The notes: generated from the sequence alone by a model not told the origin. 64,000 bases of DNA from Algoriphagus sp. PAP.12 (GCF_026652115.1 NZ_JAPPSQ010000019.1:1-64000), one strand, 5' to 3'. Positions 44,981-54,085 are shown, numbered from the stretch's first letter. A program made the numbers and translations.

Positions 44981-46282
44981 ATGAAAAGATTGAATAAAAG
45001 CTTTTTCGCCTTCCTACTGACTTTGCTACCTATGTTTGCAATGGCTCAGATCGACGGGGAATTTGTTAAACCTCGTTCAGGAAAGTTTTTGTTGCAAAAT
45101 GCAACAGTACATACGATCACCAAAGGAGTGTTGGAAAACACTTCTGTATTGATTGAAAATGGTAAAATCGCTCAGATCGGTTCTGGTATTTCTGCAGGAG
45201 ATGCAGAAGTTTTTGATTGCACTGGACTAGTAATCTATCCAGGAATGATTGATGGAGGAACTACCCTGGGTCTGGTAGAAGTGAATTCTGTTCCAGAAAC
45301 TGTTGATTCTCAGGAAATCGGAAACTTCACTCCTAACATGCAGGCATTGACTGCGGTGAATCCTAATTCGGAAGCAGTGCCTGTAACAAGAGTATCTGGT
45401 GTGACAACAGTACTTACAGTTCCTCAGGGAGGACTTTTCCCCGGAACGGCCGCATTGATTAATTTGGTCGGTTATACTCCTGATCAAATGTATGCAGGTG
45501 CCAAAGCTGTGGTAATGAACTTTCCTAGCTCTGGAAGAAGAGGAAGATGGGATCGCCGTAGTGATGATGACATCAAAAAGGAAAGTGAAAAAGCTTTGAA
45601 AGAAGCGAATGAGCTTTGGGACAATGCAAAATCCTATTACGAACTAACTGAAAAAGGAGCAGAATTGGAGTACTATCCAGAAATGGCTCAATTGGCTAAA
45701 GTAATCTCAGGTGAACTTCCTTTGATGATCGAAGTAAATACTGCTTCTGATATTCAAGGAGCTCTGAAATGGATTGAAGGTAAAAATGCCAAATTCATTT
45801 TGAGTGGAGTTTCTGAAGGCTGGAGAGTTGCTGATGAGATTGCCAAAGCAGGTGTACCAGTGATCACTGGACCTGTTCAGGCCCTTCCAACTCGTCAATC
45901 TGACCGCTATGATGCAGCCTATTCCAATGCTGGTAAAATGTCCAAAGCTGGTGTGAAAGTAGCAATCCGTACAGATGACCAAGAAAACGTAAGAAACCTT
46001 CCTTTCCATGCTGCATTTGCTGCGGCTTATGGAATGGGTAAAGAAGAAGCATGGAAAGCAGTAACTATCACTCCTGCTGAAATCTTTGGTTTAGCTGATC
46101 AATTGGGATCTGTTGAGCAAGGAAAAGTTGCCAATTTGATCGTAGCTACAAAAGATCCATTTGAAACTAGTTCTCAGGTAATGCATGTATTCATCAATGG
46201 ATACAGAATACCTTTGAGTAACAGACATATCAGATTGTATCAGGAATTTTTGGAAAGATCTCCTGGATTAAACAAAAACTAA
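44981..46282 (+). CDS. Amidohydrolase-fold protein lacking HxH metal motif
   Basis: This 433-residue protein has a signal peptide (FLLTLLPMFAMAQ). It keeps the family frame (LLQNATVHTITKGVLENTSV, SVEQGKVANLIVATKDPF) but DGGTT replaces DAHxH. The later positions read LMIEVNTAS and FILSGVSEGWRV instead of His-bearing strands. One Asp remains (AIRTDDQE). It is probably a non-catalytic subunit of the tandem. A GAAG-rich stretch 7 bases before the ATG could serve as ribosome site. A terminator follows at 46307. Confidence 0.82.
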   Translation: MKRLNKSFFAFLLTLLPMFAMAQIDGEFVKPRSGKFLLQNATVHTITKGVLENTSVLIENGKIAQIGSGISAGDAEVFDCTGLVIYPGMIDGGTTLGLVEVNSVPETVDSQEIGNFTPNMQALTAVNPNSEAVPVTRVSGVTTVLTVPQGGLFPGTAALINLVGYTPDQMYAGAKAVVMNFPSSGRRGRWDRRSDDDIKKESEKALKEANELWDNAKSYYELTEKGAELEYYPEMAQLAKVISGELPLMIEVNTASDIQGALKWIEGKNAKFILSGVSEGWRVADEIAKAGVPVITGPVQALPTRQSDRYDAAYSNAGKMSKAGVKVAIRTDDQENVRNLPFHAAFAAAYGMGKEEAWKAVTITPAEIFGLADQLGSVEQGKVANLIVATKDPFETSSQVMHVFINGYRIPLSNRHIRLYQEFLERSPGLNKN

Positions 46283-46306
46283 TCTTTCCTAACCCAAATT
46301 AAAATG

Positions 46307-46351
46307 ACCACAAGTAAATCCTTCTCTCGGGAAGGGTTTCTTGTGGTTTTT
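46307..46351 (+). terminator. Terminator of the triple amidohydrolase operon
   Basis: ACCACAAG (46307-46314) pairs with CTTGTGGT (46340-46347), and an inner AAATCC/GGGTTT stem extends it, followed by T-run 46347-46351. It lies 24 bases after the stop and before the NlpC/P60 gene. Confidence 0.75.
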
Positions 46352-46371
46352 GTCTTGATTATATTGAGAAC

Positions 46372-47541
46372 ATGAAACTCAGATTTAACTATTACCCTCT
46401 CCTATTACTACCTCTGATTTTTGGATGCTCAGAAAAATCTGAGGATCCACGGATTACTCAAAAAATCGAAGAATTAAGACTGGAAGTTGCTCCTGATAAA
46501 AGAGTAGCACTTTGGAATATTTCCTTCGAAAATGATTCATTAAAAGGTGAAACTGACCAGCCTCAAGCTTTAGAGACTTTAACTTCAAGTTTAAAAGCTG
46601 ATGGAATTGACTATATCAATGCAGTCGAAGAATTACCTCAGGCCTCCTTAGGAGATCAAACCCGTGCTTTGGTAACCATTTCAGTAGCAAACATCAGAAG
46701 CAATCCAAGACATTCAGCAGAATTAGCTACCCAAGCTCTTTTGGGCACCCCATTGAAAGTTTTGAAAAAAGAAGGCTCATGGTTCTTGGTACAAACACCA
46801 GATGGCTACCTTTCATGGGTAGATGCAGCTGGAATCCAGTTGATGACCGATGAGGAATTGGCTTCTTGGTTTACCAAACCAAAGGTAGTCTTCACTTCCC
46901 TTTCTGGCCATATTTGGGATAGCCCTAAAGAAGAAATGATGGTTTCTGACTTGGTAGCTGGAAATATCCTTGTAGCTGAAGAAAGCAATGGAAAATGGGT
47001 GAAAGTAAGTCTTCCAGATGGCAGAACAGGATGGGTTGAGGATGAAACCCTAATGCCTTGGGAACAATGGATAGCTACCAGAGAAACCAGTGCAGATAAA
47101 TTAATCACCACCGCCAAATCCATGATGGGAATCCCCTATTTATGGGGAGGCACATCTATCAAAGGTGTGGACTGTAGCGGATTTACCAAAACCATCTATT
47201 ATCTCAATGGAAAAGTAATTCCTCGGGATGCCTCTCAGCAAATCAATGAAGGAGAACAAGTGGATGTAGATAAAAACTGGGACAACCTGGAAGTTGGAGA
47301 TCTTCTTTTCTTTGGTGAAAAAGCCACGGATGAGAAAAAAGAGCGTGTAGTCCATGTTGGAATGTGGATCGGAAACAATGAATTTATCCACTCCAGAGGA
47401 AGAGTAAGAATATCAAGTTTTGACCCGGATAGCCCTAATTTCGATGAGTATGAACTCAATCGATACCTAAGAACCAAACGAATCATCAACAAACAATCTG
47501 ACGGAGTAATTTCCGTCTCCGAACTTTTAACAAATGAGTAA
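46372..47541 (+). CDS. NlpC/P60 lipoprotein with SH3 domains
   Basis: This 389-residue protein has an SPII signal (LLLPLIFGC; cysteine near residue 19). Two SH3-like stretches follow (ALVTISVANIRSNPRHSAEL and VFTSLSGHIWDSPKEEM). The C40 cysteine peptidase domain (about 240-375) has the Cys in GVDCSGFTK and His in VVHVGMWIG. Such enzymes cut gamma-D-Glu-diaminopimelate links in wall peptides. Its 3' end overlaps the M28 peptidase gene by 8 bases, so wall- or peptide-derived dipeptides may be passed to the next enzymes. This pathway is inferred. Confidence 0.9.
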   Translation: MKLRFNYYPLLLLPLIFGCSEKSEDPRITQKIEELRLEVAPDKRVALWNISFENDSLKGETDQPQALETLTSSLKADGIDYINAVEELPQASLGDQTRALVTISVANIRSNPRHSAELATQALLGTPLKVLKKEGSWFLVQTPDGYLSWVDAAGIQLMTDEELASWFTKPKVVFTSLSGHIWDSPKEEMMVSDLVAGNILVAEESNGKWVKVSLPDGRTGWVEDETLMPWEQWIATRETSADKLITTAKSMMGIPYLWGGTSIKGVDCSGFTKTIYYLNGKVIPRDASQQINEGEQVDVDKNWDNLEVGDLLFFGEKATDEKKERVVHVGMWIGNNEFIHSRGRVRISSFDPDSPNFDEYELNRYLRTKRIINKQSDGVISVSELLTNE

Positions 47542-49639
47542 ACTAAATTTCAATCCCAGGAAATCCCTTGTTTTAGGGACTTTGGCTTTGGCATTATCTG
47601 CCCAGGCTCAGGATGGTTTCTTCCAAAGCCATCTCGCAAAACAAAAGGCTATTGAGAAAGAATACCTTGATGCCGTAGACTTTGGAAGTTTCAAAGTTCA
47701 TTTGAAAGAAATCACCAAAAACCCACACATTGCTGGTACTCCAGAAAACGAATTGGTACAGCAATACATGGCAAAAGTCATGTCCGATGCAGGAATGGAT
47801 GTGAAATTGTATCCTTACGATGTGTTCCTTCCTAATCACCCAGGTGAGTCACATTTAGAGATCGTTTCTCCTGTTAAAATGACCCTTTCCCAACAAGAGG
47901 CGATTTTGGATGAAGATCCATTTACAGCTGATGATCGATTGTACCTTGGCTTTAATGCTTTCTCTGGTTCTGGAGATGTCACTGCAGAAGTGGTTTATGC
48001 GAACTATGGAACTCGTGAAGACTTTGCGAAGCTCAAAGAAATGGGCATTGACTTGACAGGAAAAGTAGTTATTGCCAGATATGGAGGAAATTTCAGAGGC
48101 TACAAAGCAAAATATGCAGAACAAGCAGGAGCGATTGGCTTGGTAGTTTATACAGATCCTAAAGACAATGGATTCACAAAAGGAGATGTTTATCCTGATG
48201 GACCATACTACAATGAAACCACCATCCAAAGAGGCTCTATGTTGACCTTGGATTGGACTGGTGACCCATTGACTCCAAATGAACCTGCTTTGCCACTAGA
48301 TGGGGATAAAAAGGTAAAAAGACTAGATCCAAAAGATGTAGCTCTACACAAAATTCCAGTGACTCCTGTTGGATATGGAGCTGCAAAAGAAATCCTTTCT
48401 AGAATGACTGGACAGGCTGTTCCTGAAGCTTGGCAAGGAGGCCTTCCTTTCGATTACAAAATCGAAGGAGGAGCGGATTTGAAAGTTCGTGTAATGGTGG
48501 AGCAGCCGGTTGACTTCATCCGTGCAAACAATGTGGTGGGTACTTTTAAAGGCTCGAAATACCCTGATGAGTGGATCATTTTGGGAGCTCACTTTGATGC
48601 CTGGAGCTTTGGTGCAACTGATCCTAACTCAGGAACTGCCATGCTTTTAACATTGGCTGAAGCAATAGGAGAATTGGTGAAAGACGGAAAAGGACCAGAA
48701 AGATCCATTATGATTGGACATTGGGATGCTGAAGAGCAAGGTGTAATTGGTTCTACTGAATGGGTAGAAGAAATGAGAGATCAATTGAAAGCCAATGCCA
48801 TAGCTTATATGAACTTTGACGGTGGTGTGAATGGTAGAAACTTTGGTGCTTCTGCTGCTCCTTCCTTGAAAAAAATCATCATGGATGCTGCTAAGGATGT
48901 TTCCTATCCTGATTCTGCTAAATCTGTTTATCAAGTTTGGGCAGGTAAAAATGCTGAGCCAAGAATGGGAAATCTAGGTGGTGGATCTGATCACATTGCA
49001 TTCTATATGCATGTAGGTGTACCAAGTTTAGGTGGTGGAACAGGCGGTTTGACGCCGTATCATTCCAACTATGACAACTTCCATTATTACAGCAAATTCG
49101 TTGACCCAAGCTTCAAAATGGGCGGAATGGTTGCTCAGGTATTTGGTTTGGTAGCTTTGCGAATGGCCAATGGTGACGTGATTCCATACGATGTTCCTCG
49201 CTATGCTCAAGATTTGAAAGGTCACTTTGAAAACGCTGTGAAGAATGTAAAAACAATTGCTCCAGGTTTCACGGAGTTTGATCAATCAAATGCCGCTTTG
49301 GCTCAACTAGAAGCAAGCTCTACAGCTTACCAAACAGCTTTGGATGCGGCATTGAAGAGTGGTTCCATCTCTGATAAAACCTTGAAGAAGATCAATGAAG
49401 AATTGATTGGATTGGAAAAAAGCTGGATCGATCCGAAGGGAATGTATTATGGAGAATGGTACAAATCACTTTACGTTTGTAATGATCCATTCTCAGGATA
49501 TGCATCTTGGATCCTTCCTGGTATCCAATATGAAGTGGCAATCAATCGAACAGAAAAACTAGAAGAATGGGATGGCAGATATGCTAAAGCTATTTCTTCT
49601 TTAGCAAAGAAAATCGAACAAATCACAAAGCAACTTTAA
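47534..49639 (+). CDS. M28 peptidase, glutamate carboxypeptidase II-like
   Basis: This 701-residue protein starts with a signal peptide (VLGTLALALSAQAQ). A PA domain is inserted at about residues 130-270 (GKVVIARYGGNFRGYKA). The M28 zinc sites are GAHFDAW (His near 351), TDPNSGTA, WDAEEQG and LTPYHSNYD. A C-terminal helical dimerisation domain covers about 560-690. Members release C-terminal acidic residues from small peptides. It overlaps the NlpC/P60 gene by 8 bases and is the last gene of this plus-strand cluster. Confidence 0.92.
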   Translation: MSKLNFNPRKSLVLGTLALALSAQAQDGFFQSHLAKQKAIEKEYLDAVDFGSFKVHLKEITKNPHIAGTPENELVQQYMAKVMSDAGMDVKLYPYDVFLPNHPGESHLEIVSPVKMTLSQQEAILDEDPFTADDRLYLGFNAFSGSGDVTAEVVYANYGTREDFAKLKEMGIDLTGKVVIARYGGNFRGYKAKYAEQAGAIGLVVYTDPKDNGFTKGDVYPDGPYYNETTIQRGSMLTLDWTGDPLTPNEPALPLDGDKKVKRLDPKDVALHKIPVTPVGYGAAKEILSRMTGQAVPEAWQGGLPFDYKIEGGADLKVRVMVEQPVDFIRANNVVGTFKGSKYPDEWIILGAHFDAWSFGATDPNSGTAMLLTLAEAIGELVKDGKGPERSIMIGHWDAEEQGVIGSTEWVEEMRDQLKANAIAYMNFDGGVNGRNFGASAAPSLKKIIMDAAKDVSYPDSAKSVYQVWAGKNAEPRMGNLGGGSDHIAFYMHVGVPSLGGGTGGLTPYHSNYDNFHYYSKFVDPSFKMGGMVAQVFGLVALRMANGDVIPYDVPRYAQDLKGHFENAVKNVKTIAPGFTEFDQSNAALAQLEASSTAYQTALDAALKSGSISDKTLKKINEELIGLEKSWIDPKGMYYGEWYKSLYVCNDPFSGYASWILPGIQYEVAINRTEKLEEWDGRYAKAISSLAKKIEQITKQL

Positions 49640-49655
49640 AAAAATTCTTTTAGTG

Positions 49656-49681
49656 TCAGGCTGAGCGAAGTCGAAGCCTGA
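49656..49681. repeat. Short intergenic palindromic repeat (Bacteroidetes REP-like)
   Basis: TCAGGCT (49656-49662) and AGCCTGA (49675-49681) form a hairpin around GAGCGAAGTCGA. Sequences of this form, with variants of CTGAGCGAAGTCGAAG, are very common between genes in Bacteroidetes genomes. Here only this copy was seen. It lies 16 bases after the M28 stop. Confidence 0.6.
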
Positions 49682-49701
49682 TTCTTCAGAGAACAAAAAA
49701 A

Positions 49702-49735
49702 GCCCAGTTGAATTATTCAAATGGGCATTTTTTTT
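49702..49735 (+). terminator. Terminator of the M28 peptidase gene
   Basis: GCCCA-g-TTGAA (49702-49712) pairs with TTCAA-a-TGGGC (49716-49726) with one mismatch. It is preceded by an A-run and followed by a T-run (49728-49735). Confidence 0.75.
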
Positions 49736-49758
49736 GTATTAGCAGGTGAGATCTATGA

Positions 49759-49815
49759 GTGTCTTCACTCCCAGATTTATGTAAGGAATGTTTTGTTCGT
49801 GAAGACACGAACAAA
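49759..49815. other. Two mutually exclusive hairpins in the 49.8 kb spacer
   Basis: GTGTCTTCAC (49759-49768) can pair with GTGAAGACAC (49799-49808). The same second segment also lies within a different perfect 10-bp hairpin, TTTGTTCGTG/CACGAACAAA (49792-49801 with 49806-49815, loop AAGA). Only one can form at a time. The spacer is between two converging genes, so a leader role is not obvious. It may be a decayed repeat. Confidence 0.4.
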
Positions 49816-49831
49816 GGCTAGAAGAAATTGA

Positions 49832-49869
49832 AAAAGAGGTCCAATTCAATGCAGAATTGGACCTCTTTT
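49832..49869 (-). terminator. Terminator of the subtilase gene
   Basis: A perfect 16-bp stem (49832-49847 with 49854-49869) has a 6-base loop. On the minus strand it runs into CTTTTTCAATTTC. It lies 20 bases beyond the subtilase stop and could also block read-through from the plus strand. Confidence 0.8.
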
Positions 49870-49888
49870 ATTTATTAGGAGAAATTTC

Positions 49889-51448
49889 TCAATTCACAGC
49901 TGCAGCTGCATTTAGATTTCCATAGCCATATTCAGAACTTTTAGAAGGATATAAATCTGAGGTTTCTTTCATCTTTTGCAAAACCTGATCCCTGCTCCAA
50001 CCGGGATTTTTAGACCAAACCAAAGCAGCAATCCCGGAGGCTGTAGAAGTAGCTACCGAAGAACCTCCCACGGTTGATGGAGTATTGCTATACAAGGCCG
50101 TTGTCAAAGGTTTGGTATTTGTACCAGACCGTTCCATCACCACAGTAAACTCAACTTTGGAACCAGAATGACAAGTATCACATCTCTGATATCCAGTTCC
50201 TTCTTTCACCCCTGTTACAGCGACTGTTTCAGCCATTGTTGCAGGAAAAATCACTCCAAACCAATTGGTAAAGGAAGTGGATGTACCTGCTGCTGCAAAA
50301 ATCAATTTTCCACGGTTATAAGCATAGCGTACTGCATCAGCAACTTTGGAGTTGGAAAACACATCTCCAATAGACATGGAAATAATTTTAACATCTGATC
50401 TCTTTCCTAATAATACCAATGCCTCAGAAACACCATCTTTTTCATTCCCACTATTCACGATCACATCGCTTGTGCCACGTACTGAAACCAAATTAGAGTT
50501 GTATGCCACCCCTACAGCATTGCCCACGGCATTTCGTGGAGAGGCAATTACACCTGCCATAGCTGTTCCATGACCGCATTGATCATTGGGACCATCATAT
50601 TTCTTCCACCACCAATAACCAGTTTGATAAGTGCCATATTTTTGAACAGTTCTTCCTGAAGAATAACCTGAATTAAATGAAGCATTCAATAATGGCTGAT
50701 CTGGTGACAGACCTGTATCAATCAAGCCTACAGTGATTCCTTGTCCAGTACTTTGGGACCAAGCATTTTGGATTCCCATATCCTCATAGTTCCAAGATGA
50801 CTTAGCGGAAGGATTAATCACAACATAATCAGAAGAGGAAACATTTTCCGGGGCATTTTCACAACCAGAATCACTGAGATACCGAGCATCAGGATCCGCT
50901 GTATCCAATAAGGCATAATTAAATTCATAAGCTCTAGGCTCAAGATATCTCACCTCTCCCATCTGACGGAGATTGGCCAATACTTCTATATCTGTGATTT
51001 TGACTTCAATGAATGGCAAATCTTCATGTACCACAGCTGCTTCTCCTGCTATCCTAAATCTAGGACTCTGATTTTGCGTTTGGATTTGCTCCACCATCTC
51101 CAAAACTTTGCTAGCAGCATTTTGCCAACGTGGATCAGAAACTTCCTCTAATCCAATCCTTGAACTTGCGGAGGTTTCATCCGAAGGTTGATACCCGATT
51201 GTCAAAGTTGAGTCAGAATGCATCAGAGCTGACCAAACCAAGCGGTCAGATTGATCTGCCCAGATAAAATCTCCTGTTTCATTAAGAGACTTCAAAATCA
51301 ATTGGTTGATTTCATCCTGGGGAATGATGGAATCTTGAGTCTTCATCTGATCCTGATCAGATACCATTGGCTGCTCGTCTTCTTTACAAGCTTGAAATAT
51401 CAACGCTAGAAAAAATAGCATTGAAAGAACTTTAAAAGTAATCTTCAT
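49889..51448 (-). CDS. S8 family serine peptidase (subtilisin-like), lipoprotein
   Basis: This 519-residue protein has an SPII signal (FFLALIFQAC, cysteine near 21). A propeptide follows to about residue 215. The catalytic domain has Asp in VGLIDTGLS (about 241), His in CGHGTAMAG (about 291) and Ser in GGSSVATST (about 461), in the D-H-S order of subtilases. Cysteine pairs (GCENAP, CDTCHSG) could make disulfides. It is probably displayed on the outer membrane. It is monocistronic with its own terminator. Confidence 0.93.
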   Translation of the reverse strand: MKITFKVLSMLFFLALIFQACKEDEQPMVSDQDQMKTQDSIIPQDEINQLILKSLNETGDFIWADQSDRLVWSALMHSDSTLTIGYQPSDETSASSRIGLEEVSDPRWQNAASKVLEMVEQIQTQNQSPRFRIAGEAAVVHEDLPFIEVKITDIEVLANLRQMGEVRYLEPRAYEFNYALLDTADPDARYLSDSGCENAPENVSSSDYVVINPSAKSSWNYEDMGIQNAWSQSTGQGITVGLIDTGLSPDQPLLNASFNSGYSSGRTVQKYGTYQTGYWWWKKYDGPNDQCGHGTAMAGVIASPRNAVGNAVGVAYNSNLVSVRGTSDVIVNSGNEKDGVSEALVLLGKRSDVKIISMSIGDVFSNSKVADAVRYAYNRGKLIFAAAGTSTSFTNWFGVIFPATMAETVAVTGVKEGTGYQRCDTCHSGSKVEFTVVMERSGTNTKPLTTALYSNTPSTVGGSSVATSTASGIAALVWSKNPGWSRDQVLQKMKETSDLYPSKSSEYGYGNLNAAAAVN

Positions 51449-51712
51449 CGTAAAAATGGGTTTAGGTTAATGATAATGAGGAATTTACGTGATTTCCTTA
51501 AAAAATACAATTAATTAAAAATTCAGGAGGACAGTGCCTGATTAAATAAGTTGGATATACACTTCGTCGAAATAAAAAAGAGAAATTTGCTTCGCTAAAT
51601 AAATGGATTTAAAAGGTGATGAGAATTAGAAAATTTCAGGAACGAAGGGGGGAGTGTTTCTACTATATTTCCCGTATTCCTATTGTAATTCAATCGTATT
51701 TCAAACCTATAA

Positions 51713-52624
51713 TCAAAACACTGCCTTCTCCAATTGCTCCTGCAAATAGGCTTTGATCTCCTCTCCTTCTTCCACTTTGATTTCGCCTGGTAGTCCCATG
51801 ATAAACCTTCCTATCCCTGGGAGATGTGGTACCTCTCCTTCAAAAAAGTATTGATTTCTATTTTTAATGAAAAGGAAAGGCTTCGCATTAGGATGCTCCT
51901 CCAACATCAATTGATAAGCCTTCTTACTCAATTTCAATTTTATCTTGAAACGATTCTTACCAGTAAATCCAAAAAGTGATTCTTGTGGCAATTCATGTTT
52001 GCTAGCATATTTCCAGGAATCAGAAGTAATCAAAACCTCACCAATTCGTTCGATTTTAAAAATCTTCATGGATTTGCTTTCCACTTCAAAAGCATGGATA
52101 GACTCGTAATTACTTGAAAAAGCCACGGGCTCAACCAAGCGATCGCTAGTCGTATCACTACTCAAAGAATAATAGTCTCTGAGCAAAATTTGCTTCCGGT
52201 CTTGGATAGCCTTTCCAATCTCATCCACCAATCTTCCTAAATTAGCTTTAAACAACTCAGCAGTTCCCTGCTTCAATTCGGATCGAAGCTGAAGCTTTTG
52301 CAATACTGAGTCCTTCAACAAGTTCTTTTTCCCTTGAGATTCAATCATTGACTGAAGCCACTGACTTTCCTCTGCAGAAAAAGTACTGTAATTCATCGTT
52401 GGATCTTGACCAGCAGGTTCTTTCAGCTTGTACTTGCTAAACTCTTTGATGACCTCAAATCCCAATGCTTCCAGCAATTTGAAATAGCGGTAGATCGTGC
52501 GTTCATCTGTTTCTAATAGCTCGGCCAGTCGGTGCACAGGCTTCCCGATATTTCCCTGAAGAAGGTTAATCAATTTAAATACGCGAAGGATTTTTTGCTG
52601 TTCTACTTTACCTGCCTGAGCCAT
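51713..52624 (-). CDS. WYL-domain transcriptional regulator (YafY type)
   Basis: This 303-residue protein has an HTH_11 domain (about residues 8-65, LINLLQGNIGKPVHRLAELL, DERTIYRYFKLLEALGFEV) and a WYL ligand-sensing domain (about 150-220, LLRDYYSLSS, ESIHAFEVESKSMKIFKIERIGEV). A WCX-like C-terminal part follows. Such regulators respond to nucleic acid or nucleotide ligands. It is divergent from the Omp85-like gene, and the inverted repeat TGACA-N5-TGTCA in the spacer is a possible target. Autoregulation is inferred. Confidence 0.88.
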   Translation of the reverse strand: MAQAGKVEQQKILRVFKLINLLQGNIGKPVHRLAELLETDERTIYRYFKLLEALGFEVIKEFSKYKLKEPAGQDPTMNYSTFSAEESQWLQSMIESQGKKNLLKDSVLQKLQLRSELKQGTAELFKANLGRLVDEIGKAIQDRKQILLRDYYSLSSDTTSDRLVEPVAFSSNYESIHAFEVESKSMKIFKIERIGEVLITSDSWKYASKHELPQESLFGFTGKNRFKIKLKLSKKAYQLMLEEHPNAKPFLFIKNRNQYFFEGEVPHLPGIGRFIMGLPGEIKVEEGEEIKAYLQEQLEKAVF

Positions 52625-52683
52625 GATTTCAAAATTTATAACAGTTCAAAAATAGAGACAATCCCTTACAAAACGTACTCTTA

Positions 52684-52698
52684 TGACACTATTTGTCA
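52684..52698. promoter_or_regulatory. Inverted repeat TGACA-N5-TGTCA, candidate WYL-regulator site
   Basis: Perfect 5-base arms at 52684-52688 and 52694-52698 lie 60 bases upstream of the regulator's ATG and about 115 bases before the barrel gene. The arrangement fits a site controlling either gene. The arms are short, so this is tentative. Confidence 0.35.
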
Positions 52699-52812
52699 CA
52701 GGAATAAAATCAGGTTTGGCTTAAATTTATCTAAAACATAAATTGATTAATGAATTATATAGTAGATTTATTTATTCTAATTACTAAACCTCAGTTTTTA
52801 AAACTAAAGATT

Positions 52813-54036
52813 ATGAAAAAGATCATATTGAGTTTGGGATTGATCTGCTTTTTATCCATTTCACTTTTTGCTCAGGATTCTGATAGCGTAAAAGTGAAAG
52901 AAGAGAAAAACATGAAGTTGCTACTCATCCCTGTATTGGCCTCTTCTCCTGCAACAGGTTTTATGTTTGGAGTTGCTCCTGCGATTACTTTTATCCAAGG
53001 AGACCCTAAAACAACGGCAATTTCATCATACTTAGGATCAGCAGTATATACTACCCAAAAGCAACTTTTATTGACTTTTAAGGGAAACCTTTTCTTTGAA
53101 AACAATGAATGGCTATTGATGAATGATTGGAGATATTTTATCACTTCCCAGCCGACATTTGGATTGGGTACTGGGCCTCAATCAGCAAGATTGGTTAGTA
53201 CAGGGATCGAATATGAGGATGGATTGACTAGCCAGTCCATTGATGAGGCTCAATTCATGAAATTCAATTTTCTGAGATTGCATCAGACCTTATTGAAAAA
53301 AGTGAATTCTAATGGGCTTTATGCCGGTATCGGTTACCATTTAGATATTCATTCCAAGATCGAAGATCAATTGTTTGATTTGGAAGCCGAACCAGCTGTG
53401 ATCACAAGCCACTATGCATACAGTACTAAATACGATATAAACCCTGAGAAATATACTTTATCGGGAATATCCGGAAATGTAATCTACGATACGCGTGACA
53501 ATACAGTCAATGCCTATCACGGCCGCTATGCTTTTCTTTCATTGAAAGGAAATCCAACTTGGTTGGGAAGTACGGTAGGTTCTTCTTCACTATGGGCAGA
53601 ATACAGAGATTACTTCACTCTCAATCCTAATCGTCCTAGAAATTTGATCGCTTTTTGGGCTTATGGAAATTTCCAAACAGGCGGAGCTCTTCCTTATTTG
53701 GATTTGCCGGCATTGGGTTGGGACCAATTCGGTAGATCTGGAAGAGCATATCCTCAAGGAAGATTCAGAGGTCAGTCCATGGTCTATTCTGAATTGGAAT
53801 GGAGATTTCCTTTACAACAAAATAATGATCGCTGGGGAGGCGTAGTTTTTGCAAACTTCACCTCAGCAACCAACAAAGATGCCGAGATAAAAATGCTGGA
53901 CTATATCAACACAGGAGTTGGACTTGGAGTTAGATTTATGTTGGATAAGCAAAAAAGACAAAATCTGGCACTGGATTATGCTTGGGGCAACTATGGAGCA
54001 AGCGGCTTCTACCTTAGCGTAAATGAGGTATTCTAA
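52813..54036 (+). CDS. Omp85/BamA-TamA-like surface antigen barrel
   Basis: This protein of about 407 residues has a signal peptide (SLGLICFLSISLFAQ). The rest forms a 16-strand-type barrel resembling the surface-antigen domain of Omp85 proteins: ASSPATGFMFGVAPAITF, GNVIYDTRDNTVNAYHGRYAFLS, the lid-loop motif GRFRGQSMVYSELEWRFP (an R-G pair as in the RGF motif), and terminal SGFYLSVNEVF. POTRA domains are absent, so it is a barrel-only form, whose function is not settled. I chose the ATG at 52813; an upstream ATG at 52750 would spoil the signal peptide. Confidence 0.85.
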   Translation: MKKIILSLGLICFLSISLFAQDSDSVKVKEEKNMKLLLIPVLASSPATGFMFGVAPAITFIQGDPKTTAISSYLGSAVYTTQKQLLLTFKGNLFFENNEWLLMNDWRYFITSQPTFGLGTGPQSARLVSTGIEYEDGLTSQSIDEAQFMKFNFLRLHQTLLKKVNSNGLYAGIGYHLDIHSKIEDQLFDLEAEPAVITSHYAYSTKYDINPEKYTLSGISGNVIYDTRDNTVNAYHGRYAFLSLKGNPTWLGSTVGSSSLWAEYRDYFTLNPNRPRNLIAFWAYGNFQTGGALPYLDLPALGWDQFGRSGRAYPQGRFRGQSMVYSELEWRFPLQQNNDRWGGVVFANFTSATNKDAEIKMLDYINTGVGLGVRFMLDKQKRQNLALDYAWGNYGASGFYLSVNEVF

Positions 54037-54054
54037 TCAATTTGAAAATAATTG

Positions 54055-54085
54055 AAGGAGGTTTAGGGCGACTTAAACCTCTTTT
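54055..54085 (+). terminator. Terminator of the Omp85-like gene
   Basis: GAGGTTTA (54058-54065) pairs with TAAACCTC (54074-54081) and flanking AAG/TTT pairs extend it. A T-run follows to 54086. It lies 19 bases after the stop. Confidence 0.75.
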
